NCBI GenBank assembly: GCA_028698525.1
Contig: JAQVDB010000004.1
Coordinates: 1 to 51,637, forward strand
Source of the DNA: Clostridia bacterium
GTDB lineage: Bacteria > Bacillota > Clostridia > JAQVDB01
DNA length: 51,637 nucleotides
Reading direction: 5' to 3'
This document shows, piece by piece, positions 33,144 through 41,335 of this stretch. A model generated the notes under the pieces. That model made no database searches and was not told the DNA's origin. It worked only from the letters and a program-made list of their open reading frames with translations. A program made the translations under genes and the position numbers. Each line of letters starts with the position of its first letter. Position 1 is the first letter of the stretch.

Positions 33144-33644
33144 ATGGAAAACTTTAAAGAAATCTGGGATATATATCAATATTCATTCCCTAAAGATGAA
33201 CGCCGAACACTGGATTTGCAAAAAAACATATTACAAAACCCGATGTATAATCTAAAATCTATCTACTCACATAACGATTTGATAGGCTTTATCGCTATGT
33301 GGGACCTCCCTAACTTTTTGTTTTTTGAACACTTTGCAATAAAAAAAGAATGCAGAGGAAAAGGATATGGGACCAAAGTATTAAAAGATTTGCTAGAATC
33401 TGTTTCCAAAAATATAATACTTGAGGTTGAAAGACCCACCGATAACATATCTAAAAAAAGGATTTCATTCTATCAAAGATTAGGTTTCTGTTTAAATGAT
33501 TACGCTTATTTTCAACCTGCATACACCCAGGATAAACAGGCTGTGCCTCTGCTATTGATGTCTTATCCCTCTGGGCTGAAGGATAGTGAATTCAATATGG
33601 TGAAAAAAACACTGTATCAAACGGTATATAAAACCCAATTTTAA
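33144..33644 (+). CDS. GNAT-family N-acetyltransferase
   Basis: This 166-residue protein has the acetyl-CoA-binding motif IKKECRGKGYGTKVLKDLLE, preceded by LIGFIAMWDLPNFLFFEHFA and followed by RISFYQRLGFCLNDY. The substrate is unknown. The ATG at 33144 sits directly after GGAGGAGGAAG; the TTG five codons earlier is inside that site. A strong terminator follows. Confidence 0.88.
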   Translation: MENFKEIWDIYQYSFPKDERRTLDLQKNILQNPMYNLKSIYSHNDLIGFIAMWDLPNFLFFEHFAIKKECRGKGYGTKVLKDLLESVSKNIILEVERPTDNISKKRISFYQRLGFCLNDYAYFQPAYTQDKQAVPLLLMSYPSGLKDSEFNMVKKTLYQTVYKTQF

Positions 33645-33728
33645 AAAATCTTATATAAAGTTATTTTATTTATCGAAATTTGAAAAAATTTGTTACATCT
33701 TTGTGAAAAAGGGCACAAGATAAACAAG

Positions 33729-33766
33729 AAACACAAACAAATTAGCATAATCTGTTTGTGTTTTAA
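33729..33766 (+). terminator. Terminator after GNAT gene
   Basis: AAACACAAACA (33729-33739) and TGTTTGTGTTT (33753-33763) pair around a 13-base loop and are followed by a T-rich stretch. Confidence 0.85.
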
Positions 33767-33836
33767 TTATATTTAAGAGAGCTAATTGATTAAATCATAT
33801 TAAATTAGGTTAGCTGCTTTTTCAGTTTGTTTTATA

Positions 33837-33883
33837 CGAATAAAGAATCTGTGATTGATATACTATTGCAGATTCTTTATTCG
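33837..33883 (-). terminator. Perfect 15-bp inverted repeat at the end of comFB
   Basis: CGAATAAAGAATCTG (33837-33851) and CAGATTCTTTATTCG (33869-33883) are perfectly complementary with a 17-base loop. The comFB stop codon lies inside one arm. No clear T run follows on the minus strand, so termination or mRNA protection are both possible. Confidence 0.6.
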
Positions 33884-34140
33884 TGTTTAGGATTCTGGGA
33901 TACTATTTTGATTGCTTTTACCAGTTCTTTTAATACATTCGCTCTAAACTGTAGTTCCAGCTCATTGACTTTAGAATATACGCTACCTTTATCAGTAACT
34001 ATATACATAGGCTTTAAATTATTTAAAGTAATAGCTTTTATATCCTCTATGCATTTATCACATCTACATATATCTTCATGCTGATATAGTACTTCAGGTA
34101 GCAACCTATCCACAACATGTTCCATATAATTCTTTAACAT
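33877..34140 (-). CDS. comFB: ComFB-family late competence / c-di-GMP-binding protein
   Basis: This 87-residue protein starts KNYMEHVVDRLLPEVLYQHE, then has the cysteine motif CRCDKCIEDIKAITLNNLKP and YIVTDKGSVYSKVNELELQF. This matches ComFB, encoded in the comF locus of Bacillus and described in recent work as a c-di-GMP receptor family. There is no comFA or comFC beside it, so a signalling role is more likely here than DNA uptake. The ATG follows GGAGGGAG. Confidence 0.88.
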   Translation of the reverse strand: MLKNYMEHVVDRLLPEVLYQHEDICRCDKCIEDIKAITLNNLKPMYIVTDKGSVYSKVNELELQFRANVLKELVKAIKIVSQNPKHE

Positions 34141-34324
34141 ACTATAAACTCCCTCCTATTAGATTACACCTGTTCCTTCATTATATATTATACCAGAATA
34201 TATAATAAAGGATGCTTGCTCCCTTGTGAAATACAATTTATTTAAAATATACTGCTCTATATTTTAACCGATACAACCCTCACTTCATATATTTATATCA
34301 ACGCACTAAAAGGAGGGAAATCCC

Positions 34325-34933
34325 GTGACCACAACATTATTGTTAGCTTTGTCAATAACCTTGGATAGTCTATGGGTAGGAATAAGCTATGGTATGAAAA
34401 AAATAAAGCTTACATTGATATCAGTAATAATTATGATAAGTATTTCAGGGGCAACCCTTTCCGCCACTTGGATGGCAGGACAAATAATTCTACAATATAT
34501 CCCTGTCAATATGGCTAAAACCTTTGGATCTATAATGTTGATTTTAACAGGATGTATATTTATAATTCAAGCATTATTGGATAATGAAAAACAAGGTAAC
34601 AAGATGAAAAAGACTGATTTTTTATCAAAGATTTTAAATATATTCATCCATCCTTCTTCAGGGGATCTGGATAATTCAGGTATAATAGAGGCCAATGAAG
34701 CACTGCTTTTAGCAATTGCACTTTCAGTAGATGCATTCTCAATAGGGTTTACCCTTGCTGCATATGGAATCAATCTATTTCTGTTTTTATTGTTAACATC
34801 TTCAGTGAATATAATTATGCTCAAAGGAGGAGAAAATTTAGGCAAAAAAATAAGTGCTTTAATTCCGGAAAAGGCATCCAAATTTATCTCCGGAATCACT
34901 ATAATAATGATGGGAATTATAAAGCTGATATAA
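34325..34933 (+). CDS. ytaF: YtaF-type sporulation membrane protein (MntP-like)
   Basis: Six membrane segments in two similar halves, each with an acidic residue motif: ALSITLDSLWVGISYGMKK and ALSVDAFSIGFTLAAYGIN. This is the YtaF subgroup of MntP-like manganese-efflux proteins, annotated as a sporulation membrane protein. A metal ion is the likely substrate. The GTG start follows GGAGGGAAA. The stop codon abuts the stop codon of the convergent exchanger gene. Confidence 0.88.
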   Translation: MTTTLLLALSITLDSLWVGISYGMKKIKLTLISVIIMISISGATLSATWMAGQIILQYIPVNMAKTFGSIMLILTGCIFIIQALLDNEKQGNKMKKTDFLSKILNIFIHPSSGDLDNSGIIEANEALLLAIALSVDAFSIGFTLAAYGINLFLFLLLTSSVNIIMLKGGENLGKKISALIPEKASKFISGITIIMMGIIKLI

Positions 34934-35881
34934 TTACCATATACAAAAGAGCATGATTATATATGCAAAATAACCTGTTAGCAATAAAGCCGACTGTATT
35001 CTGTTTATCCTCTTTGTAAATATAGTAGGTACCACAAGAATAAAATTTAAAGCAAAGGCAACCGGGATATCTAAATAATAGGTTTGAGCCGGTACTGATA
35101 ATGCCCTAAAACAACCGGATAGACCTATCACCATGGTGACATTCAATATGTTTGCACCTAAAATATTGCCTATCCCTATAGACACATGCCCCTTTGTAAG
35201 AGAAGAAATAGCGGTTATAAGTTCAGGCAGCGAAGTACCAAACGATATCAAAGTAAGGCTTATGACGGCTTCAGGCACTCCCCATTCTTTCGCAATTACG
35301 ACCCCATATTTCAATAATAAGTTGCTGCCCAATAATATTAAAACTGCTCCAAATATAAATTGGATTAAAAAAGTTAAGTAACACCTCTTAATGAATATAG
35401 AAGGCGCTACGCTTGTTTTGTGGGATTTTTTATATCCTGCTATCATTAAATTGAATATCATATATATGAACAACAATAAAATCAGTATGGAAACCGAAAG
35501 GGGTCCTATCACTTTATTCTTTGATAGAAACCAGATTACAACCATATAGAACAATAAAAGTAATCCCTTAAAGTAAAAAATCCTCGTGTTGATTCTGGTC
35601 GGCTTTATTAAGCAATACAATCCCAATATCAGACCGGTATTACATATAATTGAGCCAATAGCATTTCCTATAGCCATTGACGGCTGATTGTTGATAGAAG
35701 AGAGTATAGATACTGTTGTTTCAGGGATGGTGGTAGCTAAACTGACAATTGTTGCCCCGATAAATACTTCAGGCAATCCGGTAGTCTGTGCCACCCATGT
35801 AGCAGCATCTACAAATAGGTCTCCCCCCTTTATAATAAATACCAATCCTGCCAAAAACAATATATATGGTACAGCATCCAT
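34934..35881 (-). CDS. Calcium/sodium antiporter (CaCA family)
   Basis: This 315-residue protein has about ten helices and both alpha repeats of the CaCA family: GATIVSLATTIPETTVSILS and LTLISFGTSLPELITAISS. The family, including YrbG, exchanges Ca2+ for Na+ or H+. The first repeat has TTIPE where GTSLPE is usual, as is common in prokaryotic members. The ATG follows AAGGAAGGACTGG. It stands alone and converges on ytaF with no spacer. Confidence 0.9.
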   Translation of the reverse strand: MDAVPYILFLAGLVFIIKGGDLFVDAATWVAQTTGLPEVFIGATIVSLATTIPETTVSILSSINNQPSMAIGNAIGSIICNTGLILGLYCLIKPTRINTRIFYFKGLLLLFYMVVIWFLSKNKVIGPLSVSILILLLFIYMIFNLMIAGYKKSHKTSVAPSIFIKRCYLTFLIQFIFGAVLILLGSNLLLKYGVVIAKEWGVPEAVISLTLISFGTSLPELITAISSLTKGHVSIGIGNILGANILNVTMVIGLSGCFRALSVPAQTYYLDIPVAFALNFILVVPTIFTKRINRIQSALLLTGYFAYIIMLFCIW

Positions 35882-36008
35882 AATCTCCAGTCCTTCCTTT
35901 ATCTTTCCAATCTAATTAAATGTTTTAGTCTATTTAACTTATATTTTAATTTATAAAATTTTATTCCTTTATTCATTTAGGATTAGAAATATAGGATGCT
36001 ATACCTTT

Positions 36009-36344
36009 TTAAAAATCAAATATCTTTTTGTTCTCTTTGATATGGTAAAGACCAAATAAATTATCAATATCTATTGTAAAAATTATGCCTGCTCCAGGCT
36101 TATCCAATCTCCCCGCTTTTATTATGGCATCAACTATTGATTTAAGTTTTTCCTCCTCCGTTAATATGAGTATTATCTCTTTTGAAGACTCTATATGTAA
36201 ATCAAAAAATTTCTTGAATTCTTTATGCCCAGTCCCTCTTCCATACATTATTGTGGCTCCATCAGCTCCTGCCTTTTTTGCTTTTTGAACAATAAAATCT
36301 GCCTTTCCACGTTCTACTATTACAAAAATTGCTTTTACATCCAT
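36009..36344 (-). CDS. PII-like signalling protein partner of DUF1538
   Basis: This 111-residue protein has the ferredoxin-like fold of GlnB proteins: VKAIFVIVERGKADFIVQKA, the T-loop region with TIMYGRGTGHKEFKKFFDLH, and GRLDKPGAGIIFTIDI. The T-loop tyrosine that is uridylylated in true GlnB is not apparent, so it should be regarded as PII-like. It begins 12 bases after the DUF1538 membrane-protein gene and probably gates or senses for that protein. No glutamine or ammonium genes are near. Confidence 0.85.
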   Translation of the reverse strand: MDVKAIFVIVERGKADFIVQKAKKAGADGATIMYGRGTGHKEFKKFFDLHIESSKEIILILTEEEKLKSIVDAIIKAGRLDKPGAGIIFTIDIDNLFGLYHIKENKKIFDF

Positions 36345-36356
36345 ACAAAATCCCTC

Positions 36357-37052
36357 CTATCTCATAAATATCCCAAGTGAAAGTACTGTCAAAACAGTTC
36401 CCATGGAAGTAAGTCCTATAATGCCAAACCCATTCAGCAGCGGATCTACCTCCCCTAGTATCTTTGCCAGCCCCATGGCAAGAGCCATGTTTATAGGAAT
36501 ATTTACAGGACCTGTGGTAGCACTGGCTGAATCAAACGCTATTCCTACAAATTCATCCGGCGCAAAATATGTGAGTATTAAAGTTATGACTAAAAGAGGA
36601 ATTAAAATTTTCTTGGTAGGTATATTGTTCAATATTTTAGCAATACCTATGGATAATCCAATACCAAATCCTACAGCAACTGTGTTGATAAGCACTTTTT
36701 CAGGGATAGCACCTATCGATATCTCTTCTACTTCCAACGCAAGCGCTTTTAACGCAGGTTCAACAAGTGTAGATGCATATCCCAGCATAAAAGCAAAGAC
36801 AACGATCAAATATTTTCTTTCCAGTTGGATAAGACCTCTTCCTACTCCTTCTCCCAATGGAATGAGAGCTGTTGTTACTCCTTTTAAAAATAAATGGAGG
36901 CCCAAAATACTGAATATACAACCTAAAATGAATACTTTTATATCACTTATTTCCTTTCTCATCACTACAGTCTGCAGAGTTATAAGCACTACTATTATTG
37001 GAACGACATTTCTAGCAGTTTCCCATAAATCCTTTATAAATCTAATTAACAT
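36357..37052 (-). CDS. DUF1538 membrane protein
   Basis: This 231-residue polytopic protein has about seven helices. DUF1538 landmarks are FLKGVTTALIPLGEGVG, VFAFMLGYASTLVEPALKAL, VGFGIGLSIGIAKI and FDSASATTGPVNIPINMALA. The repeated polar-glycine motifs suggest a transporter, but no substrate is known. DUF1538 proteins commonly sit beside PII-like genes, as here. Many genomes have two DUF1538 copies together; this one has a single copy. The ATG follows AAGGAGGAG. Its promoter region mirrors that of the divergent fetAB genes. Confidence 0.82.
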   Translation of the reverse strand: MLIRFIKDLWETARNVVPIIVVLITLQTVVMRKEISDIKVFILGCIFSILGLHLFLKGVTTALIPLGEGVGRGLIQLERKYLIVVFAFMLGYASTLVEPALKALALEVEEISIGAIPEKVLINTVAVGFGIGLSIGIAKILNNIPTKKILIPLLVITLILTYFAPDEFVGIAFDSASATTGPVNIPINMALAMGLAKILGEVDPLLNGFGIIGLTSMGTVLTVLSLGIFMR

Positions 37053-37082
37053 ACAGCTTCTCCTCCTTAATATACGTCGCTA

Positions 37083-37114
37083 ATATTGACATATATTGAT
37101 TATGTCAATATACT
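37083..37114. promoter_or_regulatory. Symmetrical divergent promoters with an inverted repeat
   Basis: ATATTGACATA (37083-37093) and TATGTCAATAT (37101-37111) are perfect inverted repeats. On the plus strand TTGACA and TATACT are 17 bases apart (37086-37114), pointing to fetA. On the minus strand TTGACA-N17-TATTAG points to the DUF1538 gene. A regulator bound here could control both directions. Confidence 0.65.
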
Positions 37115-37281
37115 CAATCATTGTCAACTAAATCAATTGCCTATAAAAATCACTGTTTATATGATTGACAATAGCTAGTATTGGTGGGAAAATATTATCT
37201 AAACGCTGTACTAGAATTTTTTATTTGGATTGATAGATGATCAAATTTATAAATAAAAGTAATTTGAAAGGGGAAAACTCT

Positions 37282-37908
37282 TTGTTTAGATTAGAAAATG
37301 TTAAATACAAAGAAATTTTAGACATCAAGCAGTTGACAATCCCTTCCAACAAAATAACATGCATAGTAGGCAAAAGCGGAAGCGGGAAAACCACTCTTTT
37401 AAAGCTGCTCAATAAAATGATAAGTTATACAGAAGGGGAAATATACTATAAAAATCGTCCTATCAGCAAAATAAATTCCGTAGAATTAAGACGCCAAATA
37501 GTTATGCTTCCACAAAACCCTATTATTTTTCCAGGCACAATTAAAGATAATTTGATGATAGGATTAAAATTCTCTGAAAAACCACTGGTGGATGATTCTC
37601 AACTGTTTTATGCCTTAAAAACAGTTGAGTTGGACAAACCTTTAGATGAAGATGCAGACAAATTATCAGGAGGGGAAAGTCAAAGGCTAGCACTTGGAAG
37701 AATCATATTGATGAAACCTGATGTGGTTTTGTTAGATGAGCCCTCGTCAGCACTGGATCAAAATACAGAACATATGGTTATAGGCAACATGATCGATTTT
37801 ATAAAGAGAAATAATAAAACTCTGGTGATGGTCACACATTCAAACGATATATCACAAGCTTACGCAGATATCACTATTCCCATTGAAAAAGGAAAAATTT
37901 CAGAGTAA
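37282..37908 (+). CDS. fetA: ABC transporter ATP-binding protein, FetA-like
   Basis: This 208-residue ATPase has Walker A GKSGSGKTTLLKLL, the Q-loop MLPQNPIIFPGTI, signature LSGGESQRLALGRIILMKPD, Walker B VVLLDEPSSALD and the H-loop MVTHSN. It pairs with the FetB permease encoded 14 bases downstream. The E. coli pair exports iron and protects against oxidative stress, so iron export is the best guess. The TTG at 37282 is chosen because GAAAGGGGAAAA precedes it; the longer frame from 37237 lacks a site. Confidence 0.88.
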   Translation: MFRLENVKYKEILDIKQLTIPSNKITCIVGKSGSGKTTLLKLLNKMISYTEGEIYYKNRPISKINSVELRRQIVMLPQNPIIFPGTIKDNLMIGLKFSEKPLVDDSQLFYALKTVELDKPLDEDADKLSGGESQRLALGRIILMKPDVVLLDEPSSALDQNTEHMVIGNMIDFIKRNNKTLVMVTHSNDISQAYADITIPIEKGKISE

Positions 37909-37922
37909 AGGAGAACTTGCTA

Positions 37923-38732
37923 ATGGATAATGTTATCGACCTTTCGTTTTGGCAAATGATGGCCGCGTATATATTTTTAATATTATTGATAATTATAGTA
38001 AAGTTAAGACATATACCTAGGGAAAAAGAAATCCTGATTTCATCGGTTAGAATGACTTTACAATTGATCATGACAGGTTATATACTTACATACTTTTTCC
38101 AAAATAGCCATCCCATATACACCCTCTTATTACTAACTGTAATGGAAACATTCGCAGTATATAACATATTCAAAAGAGTAAAATTGAATCTGTCTATAAA
38201 GATAAAAAAAATAATTGCCCTATCCATGGTCTCAGGAACACTCATCAGCCTTATATACTTTATTTTGGTTGTAATCAACCTGCTCCCTTGGTATGAGCCT
38301 AGGTACTTTATCCCAATAGCCGGGATGTTGATTGGAAATTCCATGACAGGAATATCCTTAGGAGTAAACAAACTGATAGATGGGATGGTAAATCAAAAAG
38401 ATATGATAGAATCAGCACTCATGCTGGGTGCAACCCCAAAAACAGCTTCCAAACACATAATAAATAATTCATTCGATTCTGCCATTTTACCCACCATCAA
38501 TTCAATGGTGGGCATGGGAATAGTATTCTTACCGGGAATGATGACAGGCCAAATTCTATCAGGGATATCTCCGCTAATCGCAATAAAATACCAGATAGCC
38601 ATTATGCTCACCATACTAGGCAGCGTATCCCTCACAGTGATTATATTTTTAAATATGAGCTATAAGATATTCTTCAATGAGCATGATCAACTTGACCTTG
38701 ACAGTTATTTAGAGAACGCTAAACCAAAATAA
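37923..38732 (+). CDS. fetB: FetB-like ABC permease (UPF0014 family)
   Basis: This permease of about 269 residues has six to seven helices and the family pattern RHIPREKEILISSVRMTLQL, FIPIAGMLIGNSMTGISLG, MLGATPKTASKHIINNSFDS and FLPGMMTGQILSGISPLIAI. Together with FetA it should form a metal exporter. The ATG follows AAGGAGAAC. The stop codon lies within a bidirectional terminator. Confidence 0.9.
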   Translation: MDNVIDLSFWQMMAAYIFLILLIIIVKLRHIPREKEILISSVRMTLQLIMTGYILTYFFQNSHPIYTLLLLTVMETFAVYNIFKRVKLNLSIKIKKIIALSMVSGTLISLIYFILVVINLLPWYEPRYFIPIAGMLIGNSMTGISLGVNKLIDGMVNQKDMIESALMLGATPKTASKHIINNSFDSAILPTINSMVGMGIVFLPGMMTGQILSGISPLIAIKYQIAIMLTILGSVSLTVIIFLNMSYKIFFNEHDQLDLDSYLENAKPK

Positions 38733-38760
38733 AGGATATCTACCTTTTCAGATATCCTTT
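38731..38760. terminator. Bidirectional terminator between fetB and HD-domain gene
   Basis: AAAGGATATCT and AGATATCCTTT form a perfect stem with an eight-base loop. The ends of both convergent genes lie in it. Confidence 0.8.
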
Positions 38761-39333
38761 ATCGATAAATTCTTCTATTCTTGAATTTACATATTCCCAG
38801 AGCACAGGTGCATTTTGCTCCAAGACCCCTACTCTTTTCAAAAGCTTTCGACTGTTCACCCCGGGTTTTTGCCAAGTATGTCCTTCTGTTCTGGAATTCA
38901 ATATAAATGGCTGGAATCTATCCATACAAGCTGCAAAACGTGCTTCAGGGGTCTTCATCTCTTCAAATTCTCTCCAAAGCTTCCATAACTCATCGGCTTG
39001 GTCTTCAGGCAATATATTAAATATCCTTTGTGCTGCTTTATTTTCTCTTTCAGCTTTGTCCTGATTTCCTTTCTCGTCATAACAAAATGTATCCCCTGCA
39101 TCTATTTCTACTAAATCATGTACCAATACCATTTTTATAACCTTTAAAATATCTACATCCTGATCTATGAAATATTCCTTAAGCAGGACAACCATAACCG
39201 CCATATGCCATGAATGCTCCGCATCATTTTCTCTCTCCAGACTGTTGATTTTAACATTCTGTCTGTATATCTCTTTTAATTTATCGATTTCCGCTATAAA
39301 CTCTATTTGTCTTAAAAATCTAGAAAATTCCAC
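38740..39333 (-). CDS. HD-domain phosphohydrolase (YfbR-like)
   Basis: This 197-residue HD_3-type protein contains the metal-binding residues in ENDAEHSWHMAVMVVLLKEY, HDLVEIDAGDTFCYD and AACMDRFQPFI. Relatives include YfbR, a 5'-nucleotidase for deoxyribonucleoside monophosphates. The GTG at 39333 is chosen because GGGAGGTG lies eight bases upstream. The 29 additional residues possible upstream look non-coding. Single gene, converging on fetB. Confidence 0.87.
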   Translation of the reverse strand: MEFSRFLRQIEFIAEIDKLKEIYRQNVKINSLERENDAEHSWHMAVMVVLLKEYFIDQDVDILKVIKMVLVHDLVEIDAGDTFCYDEKGNQDKAERENKAAQRIFNILPEDQADELWKLWREFEEMKTPEARFAACMDRFQPFILNSRTEGHTWQKPGVNSRKLLKRVGVLEQNAPVLWEYVNSRIEEFIDKGYLKR

Positions 39334-39420
39334 CACAAACACCTCCCAGCACGGAGACATTATAACATATATAGCATCATCAGACAATGAACCGATCCTG
39401 ATCGGAGATTGAACAGACAT

Positions 39421-39450
39421 AAAAAAGCTGAGAGGATATCTCTCTCAGCT
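39421..39450 (-). terminator. Terminator of the SipW/TasA cluster
   Basis: AGCTGAGAG and CTCTCAGCT pair with a short loop, and a T run follows on the minus strand. It begins at the stop codon of the last gene of the cluster. Confidence 0.9.
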
Positions 39451-40144
39451 AGTTTTTACTTTTAACTGCCATCTTGGTTCCTATCAAAGCCAATATAAAT
39501 CCCATTGCATATATTAATATAGATGTTTTATCACCTGTTTTGGGGATACCTTTTTTATCTGCTCCTTCCTGGCTTTCGGGAAACTTTATTCCTCCAATAG
39601 GCACTTCTTCATCTTCAATATCCACTATTTCATCTGGAGAAGTGAGGGATTGAGCGGTGAATATCCACCTTACATCAACGGTTTTCCCTTGGAACTCATT
39701 CCCTGTTTCACGGCCTGGCAGATATACTTCAGCTAAAAGATGCTTGTGGTCATTTTTGTTTATTCTACCTAAACTTATATTAGATCGTGCAAAATCTGTC
39801 ATGGAGCCATCAAAAATTAAGGTTCCATCATAATTCACTTTAAGTTTAAGTTGATTAAAAAGATCATATTCCTGTTCTTCCCCTACTCTTTCTGCCCTCA
39901 TATATAAATCAAATGGATCTCGATATACACTTTTTATGCTTAACATAGCTGTCTTGGTGTCCCCGGGATTTAAATTGTTTAAATCGAAAAATTTCTCACC
40001 TTGCGGTTTTACTGCAATACCGTCTTGACTACCTATAATCTCTAAATCTGATGCATTTGCTTTCTGAAAGTTGATGGGTAGCAGTACAATTAAAAAAGAC
40101 AATATAAATATAGTTGCTCCTAAACATAAACCCCTTTTTATCAT
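39449..40144 (-). CDS. Secreted TasA-like protein with sortase-type anchor
   Basis: A signal peptide (RGLCLGATIFILSFLIVLLP, cleavage near ANAS) precedes a beta-rich domain (FFDLNNLNPGDTKTAMLSIK) with the N-x-x-P-G-D motif of camelysin/TasA-like proteins. The C-terminus has an IPKTG sortase-like signal, a hydrophobic helix and a positive tail (AVKSKN). It is probably linked to the cell wall. Its gene is the last in the cluster after tasA-like and sipW. No sortase gene is in the window. Confidence 0.8.
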   Translation of the reverse strand: MIKRGLCLGATIFILSFLIVLLPINFQKANASDLEIIGSQDGIAVKPQGEKFFDLNNLNPGDTKTAMLSIKSVYRDPFDLYMRAERVGEEQEYDLFNQLKLKVNYDGTLIFDGSMTDFARSNISLGRINKNDHKHLLAEVYLPGRETGNEFQGKTVDVRWIFTAQSLTSPDEIVDIEDEEVPIGGIKFPESQEGADKKGIPKTGDKTSILIYAMGFILALIGTKMAVKSKN

Positions 40145-40184
40145 AATATTTCCCCTCCTTTATTAAAGGGGTAACATCCAGAGT

Positions 40185-40766
40185 TTAATGGGCTGTACCA
40201 AATTGTTCCACACCTGTCGGTAAAACTTCTAAATCCCATACATCCTTATATGCATCGTTAGACGCCTGTACAGCTTGGGCATCCACCTTAATTGTCAAGG
40301 TAGCATCTTGATAATCATTGCCTGTAGCATCCCCTATGAGCTCAACCTTAGTCAAAAGATTATTTGTCTCATCACCTTGATTTAAGATATCTTTATAATA
40401 GTAATATCCATCGTCAGGCAATCCATCTTGGTCTTCATCAAAGAATAACCAGTCTTGTGTGTTAAGGTATAATTTAACATTGTCTACTGATTCATCATTG
40501 CTCCAAGTAGGTGTAAGGGCGACCCTAACATATGTAGCTTTTGAACCATTGCTTATAACGCTCACCTCTTTATCGGTCACATCACCGGGATTCCAGTTTT
40601 CTATATCCTGGAAATCGTGTTCATTTACTTCCACCTTGACACTACCTGCGGTAAATTTATTAAATACTGGATCAGGGATATTGGTGAACCACGCCATGGT
40701 ACCTCCTATCACCAACAAGGATGCCAATGCAACCAATGAAATTATCAAAACTATTCTCTTTTTCAT
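40185..40766 (-). CDS. TasA/camelysin-like protein with SipW-type signal peptide
   Basis: The N-terminus, IISLVALASLLVIGGTMAWF, ends with the GTxAxF pattern of SipW-dependent signal peptides. The mature part has FTAGSVKVEVNEHDFQDIEN, then WNPGDVTDKEVSVISNGSKA and ATYVRVALTP, a jelly-roll-like fold as in TasA matrix fibre subunits. It probably forms extracellular fibres or a matrix. It lies between the SipW gene and a sortase-anchored relative, 41 bases from the latter. Confidence 0.85.
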   Translation of the reverse strand: MKKRIVLIISLVALASLLVIGGTMAWFTNIPDPVFNKFTAGSVKVEVNEHDFQDIENWNPGDVTDKEVSVISNGSKATYVRVALTPTWSNDESVDNVKLYLNTQDWLFFDEDQDGLPDDGYYYYKDILNQGDETNNLLTKVELIGDATGNDYQDATLTIKVDAQAVQASNDAYKDVWDLEVLPTGVEQFGTAH

Positions 40767-40785
40767 ATAAACATCTCCTTTAATC

Positions 40786-41319
40786 TTATTTTTTTATATT
40801 CCTAAACTTTATAAATAAATCTGGCAATACAATTATCGCAAGCATGATGATGGTTAGTGCGACAAAACCTATCTTGGTTTTTAAAAAATCAAAAATTCTA
40901 CCTATGTAGGGTATACAAAATACTACCTTACCCAACAATCGGTTGGATTCTACCTGTAAAGGGTCTGGTGTATCATTGGCATCTCCTTTTGTTGTAAAGC
41001 TTATCCCAGTGTGATTTTCAATCCCTACCACTCTGTGAGTTACAGCCTCTGAACTTTTTCCGGAATATGTTATTATGTCTCCCTCTTTAATGTTGTTATA
41101 GTGTACGCCTTTAACCAAGATAAGACTTCCAACCCTTATAGTAGGGCTCATGCTCCCGCTTTTCACCACATACATTCTATAGTCATTTAACGATAGGATT
41201 TTATTCGGATCAAATTCCTTTATCAGATAGAAACCAACTATCAAGCCAATAATTATAAGCGCTAGAAACGCCAATTTACTCACTACTGGAAATATTCTGT
41301 TTTTGCATCTATCAAGCAT
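40786..41319 (-). CDS. sipW: Signal peptidase I, SipW (ER) type
   Basis: This 177-residue membrane protease has the catalytic Ser in YVVKSGSMSPTIRVGSLILV and the His in AVTHRVVGIENHTGISFTTK, which replaces the Lys of ordinary type I peptidases. The TKGDANDTPDP motif and two membrane helices (residues 13-30 and 150-170) are typical. It should cut the SipW-type signal peptides of the neighbouring TasA-like proteins. Its start follows 16 bases after the vWA gene. Confidence 0.92.
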   Translation of the reverse strand: MLDRCKNRIFPVVSKLAFLALIIIGLIVGFYLIKEFDPNKILSLNDYRMYVVKSGSMSPTIRVGSLILVKGVHYNNIKEGDIITYSGKSSEAVTHRVVGIENHTGISFTTKGDANDTPDPLQVESNRLLGKVVFCIPYIGRIFDFLKTKIGFVALTIIMLAIIVLPDLFIKFRNIKK

Positions 41320-41335
41320 TTCATCGCCCCGTGTC

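Noticed and set aside
34141-34324. Manganese (yybP-ykoY) riboswitch before ytaF
   Set aside because: The conserved loops of that element were not found in the 184-base leader.
36403-37083. Long plus-strand open frame (226 codons) opposite the DUF1538 gene
   Set aside because: It is the antisense shadow of a well-supported membrane protein, has no ribosome site, and its composition (Pro/Ser/Thr-rich) is that of a reversed membrane gene.
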